NCBI GenBank assembly: GCA_000442125.1
Contig: KE546971.1
Span: 250,583-314,582, forward strand
DNA from: Opeltia flavorubescens
Lineage: Eukaryota > Ascomycota > Lecanoromycetes > Teloschistales > Teloschistaceae
DNA: 64,000 bases
Reading direction: 5' to 3'
Shown: positions 1-9,479 of the stretch, one piece after another
Numbering within the stretch: the first letter of the stretch is position 1
Layout of the letters: every line of letters starts with the position of its first letter
The notes under the pieces: generated by a model
Seen by the model: the letters and a program-made list of their open reading frames with translations, nothing else
Databases searched by the model: none
Told to the model about the DNA's origin: nothing
Translations under genes and position numbers: made by a program

Positions 1-2398
1 AAGGAGATCCTGGTATGGTCTGTCAAGGCGACTGTTGATGGCACGATCGTCTCTGGCGATTCGACCGGCACTGTCAGCTTCTGGGATGCAAAGAATTACT
101 CCCGGCTGCAACGCATCACAAGCCACAAAGCAGACATACTCGATATAGCGGTCAGTGGGGATGGAGAAACGGTCTTCAGCGGCGGTATGGATCGTCGTAC
201 AACCATCTACAAGCGCGGTCCTGGTAGCAGACCAGGCGAAAAGAAGAGGTGGGCAGAAAAAGCACACCAGAGATTTCATTCACATGATGTTAAGACGATG
301 GCTGTCTTTGAATCCAACAAGATGAGCATTTTGGCATCTGGAGGTCTTGATACTATGCCAATTGTTGTACCTGTACAGCAATTTGGCAGAGAATACCATC
401 GAACTCTATCCAGCCTACCACAGCAACCACCTGTCCGCAGCGCGCCCAAAAAGAGACTATTGCTCAGCTGGTGGGATCGCGAAGTCTGCATTTGGAGGGT
501 TTCAAAATCAAGAGAAGCACAAGATACCACCGGTGTTCTGGAAGGGTTGCCGCAGCCTCCGGCAAAGAAGCTTGTAGCCAAAGTTCTCCTTCAGGTAAGC
601 AAAACCATGTTTGAAGGATTTGATGATGGAGGGTTGCTCAATTCTACCATAGGGAGAAGAATCCTTAACGGATGCCGACATACTTGAAGACGGTTCTCTA
701 CTTGTCGTATCGACACCATCTGAGATCAAAGTTTTCCGGTTGAGAGAAAGCAGTCTTATCGACTCCACTATCAGGTTACGAAAAGTGGATCTACCAAGCG
801 AGCTTCTCAACAAGGGGGCACGATCTGTACAGTTCTCCCCAGACGGCAAATGGTTACTGTTCATCACGAGTACCAACAGAGTTCAGCTCGTCCGCATCGT
901 AAGATCAGACGAGAAGAAAGAGTCTATCCAATTCCTTCCCCAGCCCATCACCCTCAAACGCCTACCTCGAAAACCGACCCAGGTCAGTCATCTCCACGGC
1001 AGCCTCGGTACATATGACAGATCCATCAGTCGCATCGCATTCTCAGCAGACAGCCGAATCCTCGTCATTGGAGACCTTGCTGGTCACCTAGACACCTTCG
1101 TCCTCGAAGGCCACGAAGACCTCACTCAAGACCCTCCTATCACAAACGCCAACGACGATACTAGCTCTTCCTCTTCATCCTCATCCTCATTATCCTCCGA
1201 CGAATCAGATTCCGAAGCCCATCCTACACTCGTTTATGCCCAACATTGGCGCCGCAGCCCCACCGCTCACCTTGTTCCCAAACTCCCTTCTGCACCGCTG
1301 ATAATGTCTTTCCGGCCCGGACACTCAAATCCCACGTCATCCTCTAAATCATCACCAGCTTCCCTCGGCAAAAGTAATGGCACGACAATAACGCACCTTC
1401 ATCCCACGCGGCACACCCCGCACCCACATTCCCACGACTTACCCAACGGTGAATCCCGCCTCTTCATCCTCACAGCCGAACACCAGATCTATGAGTTCGA
1501 CATCCTAGCTGGTAAATTGAGTGATTGGTCTCGTCGAAACCCTACTTCAACTTTACCATCCGAGTTTAGGGAGCTGAGAGATAGAGCTATGGGTTGTGTG
1601 TGGGATGTTGGAGCTTCTTCCTCTTCCCCATCTGTCAAAGATGCTGTAGCGCCGAGAGAGAGGATCTGGCTCTACGGTAGCTCTTGGCTCTGGATGTTTG
1701 ACCTTAGCAAGGATTTTCCGAGATCGTCGTCCTCTTCTTCTTCTGCTTCCTCCTCCTCCTCCGACGAAGCGCAGACACAACATCACGACTCCCCGAGTCG
1801 CAAGCGTAAGCGCAAATCGGAAGGGCGCTCGTCGTCGGCACTTACACCTTTCGCCAACGACGATCATGATGGTAAGAGGAGGAAAAGACAAAAAGATACA
1901 GGCGCGGGAGGTAAAATCCCGGATTCTGAGCTGAGGAGTGGGATTGGGAGGTTCATACGCAAGAGTGTTGGGGCTGAGGGAGGGGGGGCGAAGTTTATTG
2001 ATGTTGATGGTGGGGGTAGCGGTTCTGATCCCGAAAGCGGAGATGAGGAAGAAAGAGAGTCTTCGGCGCTGGTACGGTGGAGGAGGGGTGGTGATGGTGA
2101 TCAGGGTGGAGGGGTAGGGGAGGGAGAGGGAGAAGAAGGTGAAGGGAGGGGGAAGAGGAGAGTACCATACTGGGGCACTTATAAATATCGACCGATATTG
2201 GGGATCGTACCTATTGGTGCTGGGATTGGGTGGGCTGGAGATCGGGATGGCGGAGAAGAGGGGAGTCAGGATGGGATAGGAAGTGTGGAGGTAGCTCTGG
2301 TAGAAAGACCGATGTTCGACGTCGATTTACCGGGACGGTATCATGGGGATCAGGAATGGAGCGAGAGGAAGGATGCGGGGGATCTATGGGGGGTATGA
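1..2398 (+). CDS. utp4: UTP4/Cirhin-like WD40 protein of the U3 snoRNP (5' end outside window)
   Basis: WD40 subunit of the t-UTP (UtpA) part of the small-subunit processome, which acts in the nucleolus on pre-18S rRNA transcription and processing. The visible part is 1..594 and 653..2398, 779 residues, joined across a 58-bp GT-AG intron (595-652) that keeps phase. The first exon reads as WD-type blades (ILVWSV, GTVSFWD) and contains the family signature around LLLSWWDREVCIWRV. The second exon has another blade (VQFSPDGKWLLFI), then long Ser-rich and acidic/basic low-complexity inserts (about 1160-1215 and 1730-2160), and ends with the family-typical ERPMFDVDLPGRYHGDQEW just before the stop. 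The frame is already open at base 1, so the N-terminus lies upstream. Identification rests on the two conserved blocks and is confident. The low-complexity inserts are fungus-specific spacers and say nothing about function. Confidence 0.9.
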
Positions 2399-2854
2399 CT
2401 AGGGGGTTTGGGGTTGGAGATGGAGATTTTGGGTCTGAGTAGGCAGGGTATGAGGTTGTGTAGGTGAGAAGGCGATTCTATAGGGGGTTGAAGGAGGCAA
2501 GATAGAGGGAAGAAGAATGAGACAAATTTATTGATATAAATTGACTAAACGGTATAACTCAGTTGGGTGATGCAGGATGCGTTTGAGTACGCGCCCCTTC
2601 CCCTTTTCCCCCGATTTAGGATCTCTGTTCATCACCATCTATCTATCACCATAATATCCTTATACTTCTATCATATTCCATTCTCCATTGACACTATGTT
2701 GGTGTCTCTTTACTATCTTTCACTGCTTTCGAGTAATCACCATGAAAGAAATTTTATCTTCCTGCGGTCTGATTTAAATTCTCAAGTTGCGGCTAGGTAT
2801 CATTTCGCGCTTTTTTTGACCGTAAAAAATAATAGAGTACGTCGAGGACTGACA
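2399..2854. other. intergenic / 3' UTR between convergent genes
   Basis: AT-rich tail after UTP4, running toward the opposing small ORF. It contains no convincing coding frame, only short shadows. It probably holds both 3' UTRs. Confidence 0.5.
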
Positions 2855-3298
2855 TCAACGGCTGCCAGTAGATGGTGATTTAAGTTGTGGAGTACAAGAT
2901 GAACTATCCGACTGGGATTTTCCTTCAGTTGCCCCAGGCGTATCGGATTCTCCTTCCCCAGGACAACTTTCATAAAACTCCCTTGGTACAACAGAATCTT
3001 CTATATCCCTCCAACAATCCATCACCCATTTAACGCGGCTTTCCAATAACGAAACCCGTCTTTGCAACTCTTCGATCTGTCTCTGTTGCACTTCACACTG
3101 TATCTCACAATATTTGAAATCGCTCCCTTGATAGCCGATCCGTTTCTCCTGCTCTGGGAACAGTCTCTCTGACCCTTCCATCTGTCTTGATATTCTTTTG
3201 TTGGTGGCTTTTAGGGCTTTCACTTCCATTTTGATTTGCTGGAGCAGGTCGAATATTGTCATGTTTGCTGAGATGTTTGGTGGATAATGAATTATCAT
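2855..3298 (-). CDS. Small coiled-coil hypothetical protein
   Basis: Single-exon ORF of 147 residues starting at a true ATG (3298); a second in-frame Met follows at residue 13 (MTIFDLLQQIKMEV). Residues about 13-100 are strongly heptad-like, rich in Glu/Lys/Gln/Arg with regularly spaced Leu/Ile/Val (QQRQIEELQRRVSLLESRV), so a coiled coil is likely. The C-terminal 45 residues are acidic and Ser/Thr/Pro-rich and look disordered. I do not recognise a family. The codon and residue composition looks coding and unlike the random ORFs nearby, and it faces UTP4 tail to tail. It may be a real small gene or an exon of one; no splice partner was found. Confidence 0.5.
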   Translation of the reverse strand: MIIHYPPNISANMTIFDLLQQIKMEVKALKATNKRISRQMEGSERLFPEQEKRIGYQGSDFKYCEIQCEVQQRQIEELQRRVSLLESRVKWVMDCWRDIEDSVVPREFYESCPGEGESDTPGATEGKSQSDSSSCTPQLKSPSTGSR

Positions 3299-4020
3299 TG
3301 CTAATTTGTCTTGATGTGATATGTCGCGGAACGGTAATCTGATCGAGTTTTTGGGGGTCTTTTTGAGATAGAAGGTGATTTAGATGGCATCCAGGAAGAT
3401 GGAGAGCATATGGAGAAGATCTGATGGGCTGTGTAGTGGGAAGATATTAAGAAGATTTTATTTCGTATTTCTCAACACAAGTCAAATTTCGAGAGGTGAG
3501 ACAGATATAAACCAGTAGAGGAGTATTGCTCTTAAAAACGATCGCTGTTTAAAATGGCTTGGGGGAAGAGGAGTGGAAGATTGTAGATTTTGAGACGATT
3601 TTACGCGTGTTCGTAACTTCAAGATATTGGGAGATTGATAATTGAGGGAAATGCTAGAGAAGAGACGATTTGAGAGAGTATAACTTACGGAATAGATACA
3701 GGTGTTTAGGATGTTGGGAATCAACTCTTATTAGCTCATTAGCCATGCTGATCATGAAAAAGATGAATGCGGGGAACCCGTGGTTTTCACCATGGTTATT
3801 GTCTCTAGGCCATGAACTACGGGTTGTCTTTCCCTCTCTTCACAAGGGGAGAATTCCATTATGTTCAGGGGCACAAGGTATTCTAGCGCCAAGCAATCGG
3901 CCTAGCGACTTCCGCACATCTTCAACATCAAACACCACCCACCATCCCTCTTTCTCCCCTCCCAACTCCCCCAACCATACCCACCACCACCCCCCACAAA
4001 ACCAAAGAAACAACAACAAG
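3299..4020. promoter_or_regulatory. Divergent intergenic region
   Basis: About 720 bp between the minus-strand coiled-coil ORF and the plus-strand FKBP gene, so it should hold both promoters. The 100 bases before the FKBP ATG are pyrimidine- and CA-rich, as is common for fungal 5' UTRs, and end in a purine-rich AACAACAAG leader. A long open frame enters the FKBP exon from upstream, but its sequence is not protein-like before the signal peptide. Confidence 0.45.
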
Positions 4021-4646
4021 ATGCATCTCCTCCCCCTCATCCTCCTCCCCCTCCTTCCCCTCGCTCTCGCAGCAGAAGTCGAAACCGAATACACGCTCAC
4101 GAACGAATGCTCGCGGAAATCCGCAAGGGGAGATACGGTGCAAGTGCATTACCGAGGCACTTTGGCGGCAGATGGCTCGGAGTTTGATGCGAGTTATAAC
4201 CGTGGACAGCCGCTGGAGTTTACGGTTGGGAGGGGCATGGTTATTAAAGGGTGAGTTGGTTAGTTTGATCAGGGTGGAGCGATGATGGGTTTGGAGATGG
4301 GGAAGAGAAGGGCGGGCAGTGGAGGCAGATTGGATTACTGCGATTAGGGACAGTTTTTGGACAAGATAGGCTTTTTGGAAGGAAAGTTTTTGCTAATGTG
4401 GTTTTTGATTTTATACAGATGGGATGAAGGGCTTTTGGATATGTGCATTGGCGATAAGAGGAAGTTGACGATTCCTCCCGAGTTCGGGTATGGTCAGCGT
4501 GCGATGGGCGCAATTCCGGCGGGATCAACGCTGGGTGAGTTGATTGAGGTTCTTTGGGGTCTGGTGGGAATTGCTGCTGATGATTGATTGTAGTTTTCGA
4601 GACAGAGTTGATGGGCATTAAGGGTGTGGAAAAGGAGGAATTATGA
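4021..4646 (+). CDS. ER-resident FKBP-type peptidyl-prolyl isomerase (FKBP2 type)
   Basis: Three exons, 4021..4250, 4419..4534 and 4594..4646, 132 residues; all junctions are in phase. It catalyses cis-trans isomerisation of Xaa-Pro bonds during folding in the secretory pathway. The N-terminus is a clear signal peptide ([17 protein letters not shown]). The FKBP fold follows, with the conserved [46 protein letters not shown] and IPAGSTLVFETEL segments, which include the active-site Trp and Tyr of the family. The last four residues are KEEL, close to the HDEL/HEEL retrieval signals of fungal ER proteins, so retention in the ER lumen is expected. Length matches FKBP2/FKBP13 homologues. Intron 1 (168 bp) is unusually long for this window; intron 2 is 59 bp. 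The ATG at 4021 is the one placed directly before the signal peptide. Confidence 0.93.
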
Positions 4647-4825
4647 AAGTACGAGACGGCCCATGATTCAAGCTACAGATGTCATGAAATGCTAGGGTAT
4701 GCTCCTATAAAATTCAAAAGCAAATTCTATTTACGATTGAGGTCTCGTTTACGATTAAGGTCTCGTGTGGCATAATCATTCTTACCTTTGTTTCATGGCC
4801 TCGAGACGCCGTCCCTCATGTGCCT

Positions 4826-5878
4826 TCAGTCCATATCTTCCAGGCCAGACCCATCCTTTGGCGCCGCGCTTGTTTCCTCTTCACTCACCAAAATGCCTAT
4901 CATGCACTCTCCCAAAAGCCCTTCCCAGTTGACCCAGGGATGTATCTCCATGAAGAGCCTCTCAGCATCCTTTTCCCGCCCAGCTCCTTTCATCAACTCG
5001 TTCACACCGCCAGGGTGAAATTTCATGTACGGTGTCAGGTTGTACACTTTTCCTTGCCAGACGCCCCATGCGTTCTTCCCTTTGCGGCCGTTGTGGTAGC
5101 GAAGGGCAGATGGCGGTACACGGATAAGGTTGGGAGGAACGTCATCTCCGCGAAGATAAGTTGAAGAAGGTGGATTGCTCATGAGGTGAGCCCAGTCTAG
5201 AGGCGAATGACCTGGTTCCAAAAGGACCTTTTTAGACGGACGTTGCGAGGATGGAAGGGTTGAGGCTGTTGGAGCGGTTGAGAGAGTAGATGGAGCAAGT
5301 GAGCGTGTTGGAGGTGTACGCAATGTCGAAGCTGCGGATGGTGGAGGGCGTGAGGTGGAAGATGCGGTCGGTGGAACCCGTAAAGAATTATTGCTCTGCT
5401 GCGGTAGGGAAGGAGGCGGCATTCTGTTGGCGGCCTTAGGTTTGAGTCGTGGTCCAGGGCGCGCGGGAGGCTGCATCTTAGTCTTTGGCTCTGGCATATT
5501 CCCAGTCTTCTTCTCCACCGCTTCGTAACCTGCCTCGAATCGATTTGTTCCACTTGTTGGTGCAGAAACGGTGGTTGCACCGCCTAGCAATGTCTTCGCC
5601 ACTTCGGGCGTTCTATCTTCAGATCGCTCATTCGATGCAGACCTGTTTTCGCGAGTCTGTGCGGCCAAATCCGCATCAGGAAAATTCAGAGTGACACCTG
5701 AGTCTTTGAAGACATCCTTGGAAGGACTTTCATCGGATTTGCCAGTGCTGGCTCTAGACGGGCTGTCAGCATCCTGTGCTGATGAATCTTGCAGCTTCAA
5801 GCGCCATCCACGGGATCTATAGACGTAGAATAGTATAGGCAATGATGCAAGCAAGGCTCCATATGCAACATATACCAT
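4826..5878 (-). CDS. Membrane-anchored cytochrome b5-like heme/steroid-binding domain protein
   Basis: Single exon, 350 residues. The true ATG is at 5878; the frame extends one GTG codon further, but no upstream ATG exists before a stop. Residues about 3-22 (VAYGALLASLPILFYVYRSR) form an N-terminal membrane anchor. Residues about 25-240 are a long Ser/Pro/Thr-rich, probably disordered linker. The C-terminal ~100 residues carry a cytochrome-b5-like domain: WGVWQGKVYNLTPYMKFHPGG contains the heme-ligand HPGG motif, and LFMEIHPWVNWEGLLG supplies the second His. This arrangement resembles the b5 domain of the Ncb5or/CYB5R4 lineage without a reductase. It probably serves as an electron donor or heme-binding protein on an internal membrane; the partner cannot be told from sequence. 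It is head to head with the PIN-domain gene. Confidence 0.85.
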   Translation of the reverse strand: MVYVAYGALLASLPILFYVYRSRGWRLKLQDSSAQDADSPSRASTGKSDESPSKDVFKDSGVTLNFPDADLAAQTRENRSASNERSEDRTPEVAKTLLGGATTVSAPTSGTNRFEAGYEAVEKKTGNMPEPKTKMQPPARPGPRLKPKAANRMPPPSLPQQSNNSLRVPPTASSTSRPPPSAASTLRTPPTRSLAPSTLSTAPTASTLPSSQRPSKKVLLEPGHSPLDWAHLMSNPPSSTYLRGDDVPPNLIRVPPSALRYHNGRKGKNAWGVWQGKVYNLTPYMKFHPGGVNELMKGAGREKDAERLFMEIHPWVNWEGLLGECMIGILVSEEETSAAPKDGSGLEDMD

Positions 5879-6404
5879 CACATCATTCGACGGAATCTAT
5901 CGAACGTTGACAATGATAGATTGACTTACGAAACTTTTCTACTTTAGAACATTGGGGCTTACTCTTTCAATGCCCTAACCCCTTCCAGTCGCAGTACGGT
6001 TAATCCCGCCGCTAGTGGTCAGCATGTGCGGTTTCTACATAACATGCCTTTCGGTTCCACGTCTTATTGTTCATCTATGACTCCTCATCCTCCCTTCTGC
6101 TATCTCATTCTACTGGCTTTCTTCACTTGAGTTCCTCTATGATCACTGTGAGGCATCACTGTAGCCTCTTGACCACTCAAGAGGCTTCCCCCACCCACCC
6201 AAGATGAACCAATGCGCCTACGCTCAAGCAAGTCTTGAAAAAGGTGGGTAGCCTTCTTGCACACCCTCCAAACTTGCTCTAGTCCCTTGGTCCTGCAGCC
6301 AGAATCTCATGTCTCTGTTAGGTCTTTTGATCGGAGCCTCAAGCTCCTCGAATCCGTCTCCATGAGACCGCCGTCAACGCGTTGATTCCGCTTACTATTC
6401 CATT
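5879..6404. promoter_or_regulatory. Divergent promoter region and probable 5' UTR of the PIN-domain gene
   Basis: Separates two head-to-head genes. A short upstream ORF begins at the ATG at 6204 (MNQCAYAQASLEKG). GT and AG dinucleotides at 6244 and 6319-6321 would allow a leader intron, but the resulting frame meets a stop before the PIN domain. I could not join this segment to the PIN protein in frame, so it is best read as 5' leader with a possible uORF. Confidence 0.4.
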
Positions 6405-8877
6405 ATGGATCACGCCATCTGCGTCGTGGACGCAACCACTTTGGTGGACCATATCCAGGAGATCAAAAACCTTGTATATCAAGATAAGATCCGCCTCATC
6501 GTGCCTCAGTGCAGTAGGTGTCCCTTCGTGTGGTTGAATTAACAGCACTAATGCAAACTTCTCATAGCATCAACGCCGCTCGAGAGCAAATATGAAAAGC
6601 TCACCGAAGAAGCGAACAAAAAACCTTCAAGGCAACTAGAGCCTCAGCGGCCGAAATCAAGCGGAAGACCTGCCAAGGTCGAACCCCCGGCCGTGGATAT
6701 TAATCCCCTTGTAGCTGGTGAATTTCTAGCCAGATTTCGATCAAAGGAAGGACAAAATGTTGTGGAATTCCAGAAAGACAGCGAACAGTACTCGCCTTGG
6801 AGAATATTGGAATTGGAAGAGGAGAGTAGAGCTGCCAGCGAAAACCGACCTACATCGTTTGCTCAAGCTGTACGCAAACAGAGCATGGAGCAGTTTTCGA
6901 ACGCTGCAGGGGCTACAAACGGTGAGCGACGGCCGGTTGGGTCACACTTCGCTCAAGCTTATGATTTCAGGTCCTCAAAAGCCACGTTTGGTAGCGCGAT
7001 CCGCGGGAGCTGACGCCTCACCATGGAAGAAGAGCAACAAGGCACTATCTCTGCCAATCAGTGAAGTGCCCAAGGAGAAAAGACCAATTCTTGGCTGCCT
7101 TCTTTGGCGATTGCACGAAAAGGGTGCAACTCGCTGGGACATTGATCGCACAGTGTTGATTTGTAACGATGAGAAGACGGTTGTATTGGCCAAGAAACTG
7201 GGGATTGCTACAAAGTCTATGGCTGATCTCAAAAAATCATGCGATACCAAAGATCCTGCAGATAAGAAAAGGGAAACCTTCGGAGATCTCGAGAAAGATT
7301 TCGGTATTCCAGAGACAGTCAAAGTCTCGTCATCACATAATACTACGAAAGACTCCGTGTCGGTATCCATAGTGCCTATCGTGGATCCGCCAAATGAGAA
7401 TAAGCAGGACTCTACTTCTGCTCCCGAGGAAGCCAACAGCTCTCATTCTAGCATTTCATCCACAGAGAATCCTGCCGCTCAACATTCGGCTGACACGTCG
7501 CCTTCCGATAAAAGAGTGGTCAACGTTGAGAAGCCTGATAGTGTGGGCATTTCGAAAAGCACTCAGATCGAAAATCAGACGCAAAATCAGATCGATGGCC
7601 TTCCTCCTACCCCGTCACCCGAAAGTGATAGCGAGCCGGTGGTGGATGCAGCTCCTAATGCGCCTATCGACGCAACCGCGCAACGTAATCAAATGGCAAA
7701 CCAAGCACCACGCTCAAGCTTCAGTACACTGGCCGTTGAGAAAGAAAATTCCATTGCTGAATGGGTTAGGAGCCTCATGGATGCGACCAACAACAGCGAG
7801 ACTAGTGGACGCAATACGCCAATGTCCGGTCATTCATCCACTGTGGATCCCGTTTCAGCACAGCCAGAGCCCTTGAAAAAGTTCAAGCCTTTGAGCTATC
7901 TGCAAGCTGTTACTGGAAAAGCAGAGGAGGCAGCTAAGAAAGTAACCCCACCGCCCAAGAAACAAATCATCCCTTCACCTCGTAGTAGCCCAGTCAGAGA
8001 TCCGTTGCCAACAAAGATGGAAGATCCTATTGATAGTGACGAAGAAATCGTCGTCTTCAATCCAAAAGCGAAACGTCTTTCAGCTCAGAAAGCCCAGCAA
8101 AATCAACAGATCCAGCAAGCTCGTCAGGCCCAACAGGCTCAACAGGCTCAGCAAGTTCAGCAGGTCCAGCAGATCCAGCAAGTACAACAAGTAGTACCGC
8201 AAGTCCATCAGGTCCAACAGAATCCGCGACCACAGACCCCAAAATCTTCGCCTAGGCATACTCATGCTCGGAACGCCAGTGGTGGCCGTTCCCACACCAG
8301 AGGTGGCCATCAACGACAATCGCGACCCGGACCTCCGCCTGTTGTCATCGATCCTGATTCCTTCGGACGTGACTTAGGGACCAATCCTCAGCCAAGTGGT
8401 GTTCGCACTTTCAGTCCTTATGGTGCTCATGGTCGTATGACCAATGATCGTCGCGGTAATCATCGATCCCCCAATCCTCGTCACTCCATGCAGAATACGC
8501 TTTCAAAAGTCACCGCTCTCACGAATGGTAGTTCGGACGCAGAGATACAGCCAGCAGCTCCTGTAGTGAACGGGCACGACACTGTAGAACCTGCTTCTGC
8601 GACCCCGGCTCCATCAGTTGCCACCCCACCAGTATTATTGAAACCCAGCCCTCTAATCAACGGCCCAGTCGCCGAATCTGCGGCGCCTGGGCCTAGCCTC
8701 TCTGTCAACGGGCTTCAGAGCAGCCCAAGTATTCTGCCATCTCGCGCCGAAAGACCTCGATACTCGCCACGAGGTAGTCCTCGCCGCGCACCGGCAGAGC
8801 CTGATGTGGGGTACGTGTTGAAATCTGGGCAACCTCGCGAAGCCACCCGGGNGAGAGGCAAGTTATGGGTTCCTTAA
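6405..8877 (+). CDS. PIN-domain protein with long disordered tail
   Basis: Exons 6405..6513, 6568..6921 and 6971..8877, 789 residues, with introns of 54 and 49 bp, both in phase. The first exon (MDHAICVVDATTLVDHIQ) has the strand plus acidic residue that opens PIN ribonuclease folds, followed by the IRLIVP strand. Residues about 40-155 interrupt the fold, and its second half returns as WDIDRTVLICNDEKTVVLAKKLGI. PIN domains are metal-dependent RNA nucleases or inactive RNA-binding relatives; the substrate is unknown. Residues about 230-780 are low complexity, with a Gln-rich tract at 8090-8220 built from CAG/CAA codons, Ser/Pro runs and an RGRGKLWVP C-terminus typical of conserved tails. Base 8852 is N, making one residue unknown. 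The start at 6405 is the only in-frame ATG after a stop at 6363; an upstream coding exon is possible. Confidence 0.72.
8090..8220 (+). repeat. Imperfect CAG/CAA (glutamine) repeat within the PIN-domain gene
   Basis: Coding repeat of Q-A-Q-Q, Q-V-Q-Q and Q-I-Q-Q units, interrupted enough to be relatively stable. On the opposite strand it gives Leu-rich ORFs with no support. Confidence 0.8.
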
Positions 8878-9479
8878 TTAAGGGTCGAGAAACGACGCAG
8901 GTTCAACAAAGGCGAAGAAATCATGTCTGGAAGGTCGATTATAAAGCAGCTGGTTACACTAAGAGACGAAATATTCGACGTGCAAGCAATGGCGACTTTG
9001 ACGACAATGGCAACGAGACCAAACTTACCGAAATGATGGCATAAGATAACGAAAGGAAGGGAAGGTGTAGTGATGGCAGGAAGTTCATCATGAAAAATAA
9101 ATGCATACCAAACTTTATGCACACAAGCGTCCAGGGCAATGGAGCATAGATTGGTGGAAGATGTGGAAGAAGAATCAGGGGACGTCAGATTGTTACATTT
9201 CACAGACTGTTTTTTTTTTTCTTCCCCCAAATTGGCGTAGTTGTTATGGACTGATATTTTTGCTTGCTTTTGCTTTTAGACTGTATCCAGAATGTGCAAT
9301 GAATATGCTTCTTCTTTACAACCAATTTCAAACATGCATTGCTCTCTCATATGAAATGCCATGATTACACCTTGTCAATGCCGCTCTTCTCTCTCACTGT
9401 CCCTTTCCGACCCGGCCAGCGCCCATGCCAAATGTTGTGGTTAAAGTAAATTCGTAAGTCCCATAAGTCCATACACTTG
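8878..9479. other. Intergenic, convergent 3' ends
   Basis: Lies between the stops of the PIN-domain gene and Pol kappa. It holds a poly-T/C run around 9210-9228 and no protein-like frame. Expected 3' UTRs only. Confidence 0.5.

Noticed and set aside
3670-4254. Longer plus-strand start for the FKBP gene
   Set aside because: The upstream extension is not protein-like, and the ATG at 4021 sits directly before a classical signal peptide.
8057-8319. Leu/Gly-rich minus-strand frames
   Set aside because: Antisense of the Gln-coding repeat in the PIN-domain gene.
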